From positions 1-64,000 of the forward strand of contig NZ_CP049039.1 of NCBI RefSeq assembly GCF_011040495.1: a stretch of DNA of 64,000 nt. Reading direction: 5' to 3'. Position 1 is the stretch's first letter. Each line of letters opens with the position of its first letter. This document shows, in pieces, positions 31,708 to 39,979 of this stretch. The DNA comes from Pseudohalocynthiibacter aestuariivivens (GTDB taxonomy: Bacteria; Pseudomonadota; Alphaproteobacteria; Rhodobacterales; Rhodobacteraceae). The translations under genes were made by a program, and so were the position numbers. The notes beneath the pieces were generated by a model. That model was given only the letters and a program-made list of their open reading frames with translations, ran no database searches and was not told where the DNA came from.

Positions 31708-33690
31708 ATGACCACAAGCTTTGCCCCCCTCACCGTCGCCATTGGCGATCTTGTCGCCCACCCCGCCAATGTGCGCAGCAACTCGCCGGAAACCTATGAT
31801 TCCGAAAACATCGCGCATCTGAAAGCCAGCATCGCTGTTCTGGGCCTGCTCCAGCCGCTCCTGGTCCAGCAGCTTGACGGCAAATACGCTGTCCTCGCCG
31901 GTGGTCGGCGCCATGCCGCGCTGAACGAGCTGGTCGCGGACAAGGCCGCCAAGGGGTTCACCGCGAAGACGAAGATCGACTGCCGCCTCGTGCCGGAAGA
32001 CTGTGACGTGACGACGGCGCTGTCGCTTGCCGAGAACATCACCCAGGCACCGATGAACGCCATCGACGAGTTCGAGGCTTTCGCCCGGATGATGGAAGTC
32101 GACGGCCAGACGCCCGAGACCATCGCAAAGACCTTCGGCACCACGGTGGCCGCCGTGAAAGGCCGGTTGCGCTATGGCCTTATCCACCCCGACATCCGCG
32201 CCGCGGCCCGGGGCAAGGTGATCACGCTCGACACGATGAAGGCCTTCGCCGAGCACCCGAGCCAGGAGGCGCAGCGCGAGGTCTTCGAGGCGCTCACGAA
32301 GGACGGCGGCTATCTGCAAGCCTACACGGTCCGTCAGGCGCTCAAATCCCGCGGTGTGCAGGTCAGCGATGATATCGGGGCTTTCGTGCGCGCGGACTAC
32401 GAGGCCCGCGGCGGCGCCGTCGCGGCTGACCTTCTGGAAGAGCATTCCGTGCTGGAGGATGCGGCGCTGGTCGAAACCATCCTGCTCGAGAAGCTCGGTG
32501 CCGCCTCCGAAGAGGCCCGTATGAAGCTAGGCTTTGCCTGGGCCGATGCGATGGTGCGCTATGATTACGCGACCATGGCCGACTATGGCCGCGTCTATCC
32601 CGGCCCGATCGAGCCGGATGAGGCTGCCCAGAAGCGCATCGATGAGATCACCGCCGAGCTTGAGAAATTGCAGCTCGAGATGGAGGATGAGGATCTCGAG
32701 GACGGTGCCTACAACGCCCTTTACGACCGTGTGGACGCTCTGGAAGAGGAAGCCCGCGATCTGCAGGAGGCCTACAGCGCAGAGGATCTCGCCCGTGCAG
32801 GCGTGATCGCGTCGTGGCAGGGCGGTCAGGTGACGCTCCATGTGGGCCTCGTGCGCCCCGAGGACACCGTCAAAGAGGAGGGCGCGCGCGGCTCCTCGGC
32901 CAACCCGACCGGGGAGGAGGCCCCGGACCCGGGCGAAATCACTTATCCAGCCTCACTGGCCGAGGATCTCAAGACCGAGCGGGCCATGGCCCTTGGCGCC
33001 GCGATGGCGCTGCATCCGGAAGCCACACTCGATCTGACGCTCTTCAAGCTGGTCAGTGACGTTCTGGCCAGCGGCATGAGTGTCACGCAGGCGATCAAGA
33101 TCGATGCCCGCAAGGAATACCGCAGCCATGCCAAGATGGACGAGATCGACGAGACCTCGCTTGAGCAGGTGGCGGCGGCGCATGATGCGCTTGATCTGTC
33201 CTGGCTCGATGACAGCCGCGCGCCCGCCGATCAGTTTGCGGCGTTTCGCGCGCTCGATGCAGGGGAGAAGGCCAAGCTCGTGGCCTATGCGACCGCCAGC
33301 ACGACGCAGTCCTGCTTCGCGCGGGACCGCCAGCGCGACAGCCTGATGCATGCGTTCGAGATCGAGATCATGCCCGACATCCGCGCCCACTGGACGCCGA
33401 ATGCGGCGCTCTTCAACCGCTTCAAGAAGGCCTGGCTCCTGAAGATCCTCGGCGAGGATCTGGGTCTGGCCCAGGAGGCGGTGACGCTGGCCTCGTCGAG
33501 CAAGAAGGAGATCGTCGCCTTTTGTGACAAGCTCTTCGCCGAGCCCTTCGCCACGCTCACGGACGCGCAGCGCGCTGCCGTGGCCGCCTGGTGCCCGCCC
33601 ATGATGCAGACCGCCGGTGTCGCCTGTGATGAGGCGGAGCCCGCTGCGGAAACCCCCGAGCCTGACAGCGAGGTCGCGCAAGCGGCCTGA
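31708..33690 (+). CDS. Large plasmid ParB-like protein
   Basis: A 660-residue protein. Residues ~8-200 form the ParB N-terminal nuclease-like domain (VAIGDLVAHPANVRSN, LLVQQLDGKYAVLAGGRRHAA, SLAENITQAPMNAIDEFEAF) with the adjoining helix-turn-helix (TPETIAKTFGTTVAAVKGRL). A long acidic coiled-coil part follows (ITAELEKLQLEMEDEDLEDG). This type is typical of conjugative plasmids and is distinct from RepB. It may act as a nuclease or DNA-binding establishment factor rather than in partition. A broken relative lies at 25834-26404. Confidence 0.85.
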   Translation: MTTSFAPLTVAIGDLVAHPANVRSNSPETYDSENIAHLKASIAVLGLLQPLLVQQLDGKYAVLAGGRRHAALNELVADKAAKGFTAKTKIDCRLVPEDCDVTTALSLAENITQAPMNAIDEFEAFARMMEVDGQTPETIAKTFGTTVAAVKGRLRYGLIHPDIRAAARGKVITLDTMKAFAEHPSQEAQREVFEALTKDGGYLQAYTVRQALKSRGVQVSDDIGAFVRADYEARGGAVAADLLEEHSVLEDAALVETILLEKLGAASEEARMKLGFAWADAMVRYDYATMADYGRVYPGPIEPDEAAQKRIDEITAELEKLQLEMEDEDLEDGAYNALYDRVDALEEEARDLQEAYSAEDLARAGVIASWQGGQVTLHVGLVRPEDTVKEEGARGSSANPTGEEAPDPGEITYPASLAEDLKTERAMALGAAMALHPEATLDLTLFKLVSDVLASGMSVTQAIKIDARKEYRSHAKMDEIDETSLEQVAAAHDALDLSWLDDSRAPADQFAAFRALDAGEKAKLVAYATASTTQSCFARDRQRDSLMHAFEIEIMPDIRAHWTPNAALFNRFKKAWLLKILGEDLGLAQEAVTLASSSKKEIVAFCDKLFAEPFATLTDAQRAAVAAWCPPMMQTAGVACDEAEPAAETPEPDSEVAQAA

Positions 33691-33762
33691 GTCCTCACGC
33701 GACCCGCGCGAGGCATTCCCCGCGCGGGTCGACCCTCCCACACCCAACCGAAAGACATCCTC

Positions 33763-34356
33763 ATGGCTATTCTCAAGTTCTCTGCGTCCGCTGTTGCGGC
33801 ACAGATCGCCCATGCGCGCGCCTGCAAAACCTTCCTGCCCAACTGGAACGGGCCCGTGGACAGGCCCGCCCTGATCCTGATCGTCGGCAATGGTGTGCAT
33901 CTGCGCTCAAACGGCATCGATGGCACGACCACCCGAATCGTCACCACCGAACAGGCCGATCCCTCTTTCGCCTTCGCCGACGGCATGAACCCGTTTCGGG
34001 ACACCGACTGGATGGCTCAGCGCCGCATGGCGTTTCGCGATCTGACCGGCCAGTTCTACACCGATATCCTGGATGACGTGCAGGTTCTCATCGACCGGGG
34101 GCGGGGGGCCATCCGGCTCGCCACCGATGGCCACAGCATCCGCGTCTTCGTGCGCCGGGCCTCGGATTATCTCATCGGCGGGACCTACGAAGTGCCCTCG
34201 GGCCTCGGCGGCACCTTCCGGGTCATCCTCAAGGATGCCTGCGACACCTTCGCGATCGTGCAGAACTGCGGCAATTGCGAGGATTTCGACGCCATGCAGC
34301 CCTACCGCGTGCCGCTCGATGCGCTGATGGAAATCGATGACCGGAGGGCGGCGTAA
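33763..34356 (+). CDS. Hypothetical plasmid protein
   Basis: A 197-residue protein starting MAILKFSASAVAAQIAHARA. The central part (DVQVLIDRGRGAIRLATDGHSIRVFVRRASDYLIGG) looks beta-rich; there is no signal peptide or membrane segment. I do not recognise the family. It follows the ParB-like gene by 72 bases and probably belongs to the same transcription unit. The coding frame has the strong third-position GC bias of its neighbours, which supports it as a real gene. Confidence 0.65.
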   Translation: MAILKFSASAVAAQIAHARACKTFLPNWNGPVDRPALILIVGNGVHLRSNGIDGTTTRIVTTEQADPSFAFADGMNPFRDTDWMAQRRMAFRDLTGQFYTDILDDVQVLIDRGRGAIRLATDGHSIRVFVRRASDYLIGGTYEVPSGLGGTFRVILKDACDTFAIVQNCGNCEDFDAMQPYRVPLDALMEIDDRRAA

Positions 34357-34458
34357 CGCGCCCTTTCTCAAACAAGCATCGCCAATACCCTGCCGGGCCT
34401 GCGGCCCTCTCGGGACATTGGCGACAACAGTTTTCCAAACGAGAGAAAGGACTCTGAA

Positions 34459-35112
34459 ATGGGTTGGCTCTTCTACACCGACGGCCGCGTCCAGACCTAC
34501 GCGGATGAGAAAGCGGAGATTGCTCGGCTGTGCACCTTCGAGGGCGAAAGGCGCAAGACGGAACTGGTCAATGCCTGCAAGGTGGGTTCGACTTGGTACG
34601 CGGCGGCAAAGGTCACAAATATCGACGGCACCCCTGTCGAAGACACGACCTATGTCACCGATGCGGATGGCTCCATCACTTTCGCCGCCGTATTCCTTAC
34701 CCGATATGATGACGGCTGCTGGGGCTACAAGGACATGGAGGAAAGCGCTGGCCCGAACGAGGCTCGCGCGCCCCTTGGGCTGATCGAACTTCTCTCCGAC
34801 TTGAAAGACCCGGACAGCTACGCCCAGGACTGGCGCCAGCGCTGCCGGGAATGGGCTTCGATCCCGAACTACGAGGAAGGCGACAAGATCAAGCTCGCAA
34901 ATCCGGTGTCGCTCACCGATGGCAGCACCTGCCAGATCGTCACAGCGACTCACTACAGGCGCGGGCGGCAAAAGCGTCGCTGTTACCGCATCCAGGAAAC
35001 TGGTGGGCTCGTGCGGCTCTCAAGGGCCTCGCTTGCGGGCTCGGAGCTGCTCAGTTCCGCGAAGGGTGCGGCCAGTCCTGTGTTGGCGGAGTATCTCGCG
35101 GGGCGAGAATAG
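34459..35112 (+). CDS. Hypothetical protein, possibly DUF6927 family
   Basis: A 217-residue protein (MGWLFYTDGRVQTYADEKAE…), with AGAAAGGA before its ATG. The N-terminus and the segments CKVGSTWYAAAKV and DDGCWGYKDMEESAGP give it a recognisable, conserved look, which I associate with the plasmid-borne DUF6927 group, though I cannot confirm the number. No catalytic motif is evident. It is bounded on the right by the prlF-yhaV promoter. Confidence 0.65.
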   Translation: MGWLFYTDGRVQTYADEKAEIARLCTFEGERRKTELVNACKVGSTWYAAAKVTNIDGTPVEDTTYVTDADGSITFAAVFLTRYDDGCWGYKDMEESAGPNEARAPLGLIELLSDLKDPDSYAQDWRQRCREWASIPNYEEGDKIKLANPVSLTDGSTCQIVTATHYRRGRQKRRCYRIQETGGLVRLSRASLAGSELLSSAKGAASPVLAEYLAGRE

Positions 35113-35169
35113 GTCCTGCGCCGGACGGTTCATCGGCCTGCCCGGCGACAGCAGATCCTGCGGCTTATC

Positions 35170-35198
35170 TTGACAAGGCAATGCAAATGCATTACCTA
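35170..35198 (+). promoter_or_regulatory. Promoter and operator of prlF-yhaV
   Basis: TTGACA (35170-35175) is followed after 17 bases by TACCTA (35193-35198), a good -35 and a weak -10. Within the spacer lies AATGCA-AA-TGCATT (35180-35193), a perfect inverted repeat suited to binding by the dimeric PrlF antitoxin or the PrlF-YhaV complex. Confidence 0.65.
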
Positions 35199-35236
35199 TC
35201 GCAGGCAGCAAAGACCCTTTTCTTCAGGAGACTGCC

Positions 35237-35563
35237 ATGACAGCCCTCGCACAAGATGTCTCGAAGCTCACGGATCGGTATCAGACGACCGTGCCGGCGG
35301 GTGTGCGCAAACAGCTCAAGCTGGGCAAGGGCGACCAGATTCGTTACTGCACCGAGCCGAGTGGCAGGGTCTATATCGAGTCCGTGCGCAGCGACGAGGA
35401 AGATCCCGTGCTCGGAGCCTTTCTCGATTTTGTCGAGGCCGATATCAAGGCGCATCCGGACCGCATTCGGGCGTTCGATGGGGCTTTGCATGACCGTCTT
35501 GCAGCACTGGTCGGAGATGTTGACGTCGATCTCGATGCGCCGCTCTCGCTCGAGGATGAATGA
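35237..35563 (+). CDS. prlF: PrlF-family antitoxin (AbrB-like)
   Basis: A 108-residue protein. The N-terminal swapped-hairpin AbrB domain reads VSKLTDRYQTTVPAGVRKQLKLGKGDQIRY, and the acidic C-terminal half (DPVLGAFLDFVEADIKAHPD) binds the toxin. The stop overlaps the yhaV start by 4 bases (ATGA). It should repress the operon through the dyad upstream and neutralise YhaV. Confidence 0.92.
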   Translation: MTALAQDVSKLTDRYQTTVPAGVRKQLKLGKGDQIRYCTEPSGRVYIESVRSDEEDPVLGAFLDFVEADIKAHPDRIRAFDGALHDRLAALVGDVDVDLDAPLSLEDE

Positions 35564-36078
35564 GCGGCGATAGCGTGCCCGCCCAAACGCCGCTTGTCGT
35601 AAACGGATGGTCGATTTATGCGCATCCGCTCTTTCTGGAGCAGCTCGAAGGGCTGATCGAGGAGGTCGAGGCGCGCAAAGCACGCGATCCCAAGTCCTGG
35701 CGCAAGAAAAATTCCACGAAACGGCTGGCCGCCATCTTCAAGCTGGTCACCGAGGCCATACCAGCAGATCCGGGTGCCGCCGCCTTCCGACAAGGCGGCA
35801 CACTCGGCGATCACCGCAAGCACTGGTTTCGGGCGAAATTCTTTCAGCAGTATCGGTTGTTCTACCGATTCAACAGCGATGCGAAGGTCATCGTGGTGGC
35901 ATGGGTGAATGACGACAAGACCCTGCGCGCCTACGGCAGCAAGACGGATGCATATGCGACGTTCAAAGGGATGCTGGAAGATGGCAATCCACCTGACAAT
36001 TTCGACGCGCTCTTGAAAGAAGCTGCGGCGGCGGACAAGCGGTTCGAGACGTCCCTTGAAGCGGCGCCTGATCGGTAA
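35560..36078 (+). CDS. yhaV: YhaV-family ribonuclease toxin
   Basis: A 172-residue protein with the YhaV signature: VNGWSIYAHPLFLEQLEGLIEEV at the start, then HRKHWFRAKFFQQYRLFYRF and VIVVAWVNDDKTLRAYGSKTDAY. YhaV is a RelE-superfamily ribosome-dependent RNase that blocks growth when PrlF is lost. Length matches the family. The pair lies between two IS110 copies on the plasmid backbone and would favour plasmid maintenance. Confidence 0.92.
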   Translation: MSGDSVPAQTPLVVNGWSIYAHPLFLEQLEGLIEEVEARKARDPKSWRKKNSTKRLAAIFKLVTEAIPADPGAAAFRQGGTLGDHRKHWFRAKFFQQYRLFYRFNSDAKVIVVAWVNDDKTLRAYGSKTDAYATFKGMLEDGNPPDNFDALLKEAAAADKRFETSLEAAPDR

Positions 36079-36404
36079 GTGGGGTCGAATGCCGGAGGGG
36101 GGCAGGTCACCTACACTAAGGCTGTCCATAAGGGGGTGGTTCTTCGTTACAATCTCCCGTCACCTTTGAGCCGAGTGAAATGGGCGACATTGGTGTGCCA
36201 GATGGCTGGTACGATGAAATTCTCAGAAGTCCCACCATATCCGTACACCTGCCGTTCGCTGCGTCGTGTACGAACTGGTAAGATGCGGACAGAGCACCAG
36301 TTCGCTGCGCTTGCTCGAACGGCCGCTATGGGGTGAATCCAAATTCAAATGGCAAAGCGCCCGATGGGTTGCACCGGGCACTTCTTTCTCAAGTCACCTC
36401 GAGA
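36079..36404. other. Intergenic region between yhaV and the secreted ABM-domain gene
   Basis: The 326 bases hold no convincing gene. GCCCGATGGGTTGCACCGGGC (about 36359-36379) can form a stem-loop; read leftward it lies beyond the end of the ABM-domain gene and may be its terminator, though the U-run is poor. Composition is less GC-biased than the backbone genes, so this may be the edge of an inserted segment. Confidence 0.4.
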
Positions 36405-37124
36405 TTACTTAGTAGCGAGGATGTCGAAATTGTGGACGTTTGCCAACACACCGTCGTCCCATCCGCCAGAGACCAATTCTGGAGCCTTTTCATTCAGGAG
36501 TCCGGCGACTTGTCCGGCAAAGTGCGCTTCGCGGCCAGAGTTGTCGGCAAAGATGTCGAAGATGGCAAAGTTGTTCTCGTCAATCTGCAGCGCCGCCCAG
36601 AACAATGTCTTGGGTTCGGTATCTGCGACGATGGGGCCGGCGGCGTTCAGCAAGGCTGCCAATTCGGGGCCTTTACTTGGAGCAGCTTCGAGCTTGATGT
36701 AAGTTGCGGTCGTTGCCGTGTAGAGATCAACCGGCGCCTTTACCGACAGGACATCGGAGTTGTTGATATTCGCGACAACACCGTCGTCCCATCCTCCGTC
36801 GACCAGCGCGTCCGCGTTTTGGTTCAAAGCCGCAGCAACCGCTCCTGAGAAATGAGCGTCGCGTGCTTCTTCATCTGCGAAGATGTCAAAGATTGCGAGC
36901 GTATCGTCGGCTTGCAGAGCAAACCAAAGTACGGTGCCCGGCTCTGTTTCTCGCACGATCGGTGCGGCACCAGCCAGAAACTCCGCGAAGGCTTCGGTCT
37001 GGCCTTCGGCGGCGGGCATGGCGATGTAGCTGGCAGTATGATTTTCCATCGGGTTGTCCTGTGCAGTTGCAGAAGTTGTGATCAGAGCCAGTGCGGCGAA
37101 TGCCTGAAGGACTTGCGTTTTCAT
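36405..37124 (-). CDS. Secreted protein with two tandem ABM-like (dimeric alpha/beta-barrel) domains
   Basis: A 239-residue protein with an N-terminal signal peptide (MKTQVLQAFAALALITTSATAQ, cleavage after AQ). The rest is a duplication of about 95 residues. Both copies contain a stretch like APIVRETEPGTVLWFALQ, then FAIFDIFADNSGREAHF, then GGWDDGVLANVHNFDILA. This is the pattern of antibiotic-biosynthesis-monooxygenase/quinol monooxygenase-like domains. It would act in the periplasm; substrate unknown. It is divergent from the LysR gene at 37285, so that regulator probably controls it. Confidence 0.75.
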   Translation of the reverse strand: MKTQVLQAFAALALITTSATAQDNPMENHTASYIAMPAAEGQTEAFAEFLAGAAPIVRETEPGTVLWFALQADDTLAIFDIFADEEARDAHFSGAVAAALNQNADALVDGGWDDGVVANINNSDVLSVKAPVDLYTATTATYIKLEAAPSKGPELAALLNAAGPIVADTEPKTLFWAALQIDENNFAIFDIFADNSGREAHFAGQVAGLLNEKAPELVSGGWDDGVLANVHNFDILATK

Positions 37125-37210
37125 GGTCGTCTCCCGGTTTGAAGTGCATCGTGGTTGGTTTCGATGCACTCTTGTCCCATGCCGGATGCGTCGGACTCCA
37201 ATTCCGAAAT

Positions 37211-37237
37211 TCTATTCTTTGATAGACATGGGCTATC
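37211..37237. promoter_or_regulatory. Candidate LysR-type operator between divergent genes
   Basis: GATAG-N7-CTATC (37221-37237) is a dyad of LysR-box geometry, and TCTAT-N6-ATAGA (37211-37226) overlaps it. Both lie in the 160-base gap between the ABM-domain gene and the lysR gene, where a LysR protein normally binds to control both. Confidence 0.6.
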
Positions 37238-37284
37238 GTAGTTGGTTTGATGGCCTGAACAGGGATGTGACGGAGAATGCGGCG

Positions 37285-38157
37285 ATGGAAATGAACCAGA
37301 TCAGGTATTTTCTCGCTGTCTGCGAGCACCGAAACTTTACCCACGCAGCCAGTGCCGCCAATGTCTCCCAACCTTCCTTGACGACTGCGATCAAGAAACT
37401 TGAAGACGAGCTTGGAGGTGAGCTGTTTGTCAGAGACCGTGCGGGATGCAGGCTTACCGCCCTCGGAAAACTCATGCAGCCAAGGTTGCGGAAGGTTCAC
37501 GATGAGACGCTACAGGCTAAGGCAGAAGCGATCCGTCATGTGCGCTTGGAGCGGGTTCCAATCTCTGTCGGTGTCGGCGAAACGATTGGCCACAACAGAA
37601 TTTCGGCTGCTATGGAGCGCACTCGTACGCGATTGCCGCAAGCCGAAATCGAATTGATCGTTGCGTCATCCTCTGAGCTTCTTGCCGGGTTGCGGGATTG
37701 TGAATTTGACGTTGTAGTCAGCGCAGAGAAGGTCAGTGAAGACCTCTATCGCATAGACCGTCTCTATGAAGAGGATTACAAGGTCGTGGTGTCAAAGTCG
37801 CACCCGTTGTCTGAACTAAATGCGATTTCTCTTTCGACTCTTGCTGAAACTGATATGCTTGACCGACTAAATTGCGAAATGCGGGATGCTTTGCATGGGA
37901 CCTGCGCGGATCATGGTCACGAACTCTACGCGGCCTATCGGTCAAATCGCGTGGATTGGTTAGTTGAACTCGCGCGGCAAGGGTCAGGTGCGGTGATCCT
38001 GCCAGCCACCGCAATTCCTTCGGACATGGGCCTTGTGTCGAAACCCTTCGATGGTCTTGAAATATCAAGAACTGTTTTGGCTCTTCGATATCGGCACCAA
38101 ACGACGAGACCAGAGACAAATGACCTGATCCGTGAGATGACGCGCACGCCAGCGTAG
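37285..38157 (+). CDS. LysR-family transcriptional regulator
   Basis: A 290-residue LysR protein from MEMNQIRYFLAVCEHRNFTH, with the N-terminal winged helix (AASAANVSQPSLTTAIKKLEDELGG) and a substrate-binding C-terminal domain. CGGAG before ATG 37285 supports this start over a much earlier in-frame one. It faces the secreted ABM-domain gene across a dyad operator. The inducer cannot be guessed. Chromosomal-type composition and the flanking IS110 copies hint that the pair was brought to the plasmid. Confidence 0.9.
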   Translation: MEMNQIRYFLAVCEHRNFTHAASAANVSQPSLTTAIKKLEDELGGELFVRDRAGCRLTALGKLMQPRLRKVHDETLQAKAEAIRHVRLERVPISVGVGETIGHNRISAAMERTRTRLPQAEIELIVASSSELLAGLRDCEFDVVVSAEKVSEDLYRIDRLYEEDYKVVVSKSHPLSELNAISLSTLAETDMLDRLNCEMRDALHGTCADHGHELYAAYRSNRVDWLVELARQGSGAVILPATAIPSDMGLVSKPFDGLEISRTVLALRYRHQTTRPETNDLIREMTRTPA

Positions 38158-38368
38158 TGAGGTCGGTAACCGACATTCGCCCATAGTGCAGCATTCGTCA
38201 CTTTGGGCTCCTAGCGGTCGATCGCCGCGCGCTGCCTCAATGTCGGCTCTATTGATCAACAAGTTCGGCGGTTTTGCTGCGTGGCTTTCTCTTTGTTGCT
38301 GAGGAGGGCGGACCGCGTTGACGGCCCGCCCTTGTTAATAGCTTTCGGGCCGGTCACCCTGAAAAGTC
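38158..38368. other. Intergenic region with a strong dyad
   Basis: A GC-rich dyad, GGGCGG…CCGCCC around 38309-38334, is the main feature and may terminate lysR transcription. The segment just before the IS, CTGAAAAGTCAAAG, recurs at 44240 right after the methyltransferase-helicase stop. It may be a backbone leader sequence into which the IS110 went. No gene is seen. Confidence 0.45.
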
Positions 38369-39938
38369 AAAGATGCCGTAATGGGGCTGTCGGCGAATCG
38401 AGCACGTTTCGCTTGTTTGTCAGCATGATGTGGAGTGCCGTTGCCCTTGATGCGCCTGCAGCGCGTCTACGAGGTCGTATGTTTCCATGCGCCTCAATTC
38501 CTTAGAATAGAAGGGCAACGACATGAATGTATTTATCGGATTGGATGTATCTCTGGCAAGCACGGCGATTTGTGTGCTGGGGCCGCAGGGGAAGGTTGTT
38601 GAGGAGTTGGAGGCCGCCAGCGAACCTGAGGCGCTGGTGCGTGCGATGGCGTCATTGCCGTACGCGGTCGACGCGATTGGGCTCGAAGCCGGACCACTAT
38701 CCCAATGGCTGAGTAAGGGCATCGAAGAGGCCGGACTTGACGTGGTCTTGATGGAAACGCGGTTGGTGAAAGCCGCTTTGAAAGCCATGCCGATCAAAAC
38801 TGACCGGCGCGATGCTCAGGGGATTGCGCGGTTGCTTCAAATGGGATGGTACAGACCCGTACACCGCAAATCCGTGTCCTCTCAGGAAATCCGCGCGTTG
38901 CTGACGGCGCGCAAGTCCGTTCAGCAGGGCATCATCAACCTTGAGCTTTCCATGCGGGGTGTTTTGCGGAACTTTGGCCTGAAGCTGGGGCATGTCACCC
39001 GGATCAGGTACGAGGCCCGGGTGAGGGAACTGGTTGAGCAAAATGAAATCCTGTCGGCGTCGACAGAGGCCCTTTTGCGCGCGCGTGCGCAGTTGCGCGC
39101 CGAGTTGGCTGAATTGGATGCGACAATCGCAGATCTGGCAAAACAAGACGACGTTTGCCGTCTGATGATGACGATGCCGGGCGTCGGTCGGATCGTCGCC
39201 CTGACGGTCAAATCCGCGATCGACGATCCGACCCGGTTTGCGCGATCGAAGGATGTTGGTCCGTGGGTGGGGCTGACGCCGAAGCGCACTCAATCCGGAG
39301 AGATGGACATCGTCGGGCAAATTACGCGAGCCGGCGACCGGGCCCTTCGAACGGCCTTGTATCAAGCGGCGATGATCTTGATGCACCGTGGGTCACCAAA
39401 CTGGCTCCAGGCCTGGGCGCTCAGAGTGGCCCATCGGCGTGGATCGAAACGGGCTTTGATTGCACTTGCGCGGCGCATTGGCGTTGTTTTGCACCGCATG
39501 TGGCGAGACGGCACACCATTCCGCCATGCGCAGAGCTCCCCGGCAACGGTCTGAGTAAAACAATTCCAGAACTTGATCGGACGGAGGAACGCACTGCACC
39601 TGACGACAGGTACGACGAGGTCCCTTGCCGGGACGAGGTTCCTGGAGATGCCGAAAGCCCGCTAGTTATCGGCTAACGCTGAATACGCGTAAAAGATGGG
39701 CACCCAGGACCAGATTTGGACCAGGCATAGAGTGGCAGTCATGAGGCTGACTACGGACGGAAGAGCGAAGCCCGTGCAGGGGGTGTCCTTCAGTCCTGAC
39801 GTGCGGGTGCAGTGAAAAAGAAAAAGTAAGCTTCTGAATTTGTGCCTTAAAACTCGGTGAAGAATGACATCTTCGCCGGGATTTTTGACTTGCCCGAAAC
39901 CCTTGACAGAGGCCCGCCCCATTACGGAAGCGGGCTTT
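38369..39938 (+). mobile_element. IS110-family insertion sequence, copy 2
   Basis: The second copy, offset by 8,812 bases from copy 1 and in the same orientation. It shares the same beginning (AAAGATGCCG) and ends at the same GCGGGCTTT. The right flank continues TTGTCC and the left GAAAAGTC, unlike copy 1. As identical direct repeats, the two copies could recombine and delete 31127-39938. Copy 2 lies 41 bases upstream of the methyltransferase-helicase gene. Confidence 0.85.
38523..39554 (+). CDS. IS110-family DEDD transposase, copy 2
   Basis: This 343-residue protein is identical to the one at 29711-30742, with the N-terminal GLDVSLAST block, IKTDRRDAQG, and the C-terminal PGVGRIVALTV domain. 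Intact and identical copies point to recent transposition or duplication. The following 384 bases (39555-39938) are again the candidate bridge-RNA region. Confidence 0.95.
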   Translation: MNVFIGLDVSLASTAICVLGPQGKVVEELEAASEPEALVRAMASLPYAVDAIGLEAGPLSQWLSKGIEEAGLDVVLMETRLVKAALKAMPIKTDRRDAQGIARLLQMGWYRPVHRKSVSSQEIRALLTARKSVQQGIINLELSMRGVLRNFGLKLGHVTRIRYEARVRELVEQNEILSASTEALLRARAQLRAELAELDATIADLAKQDDVCRLMMTMPGVGRIVALTVKSAIDDPTRFARSKDVGPWVGLTPKRTQSGEMDIVGQITRAGDRALRTALYQAAMILMHRGSPNWLQAWALRVAHRRGSKRALIALARRIGVVLHRMWRDGTPFRHAQSSPATV

Positions 39939-39979
39939 TTGTCCTTTGGAACTCAGACCCTGATCCAAAGGAAATCCCC

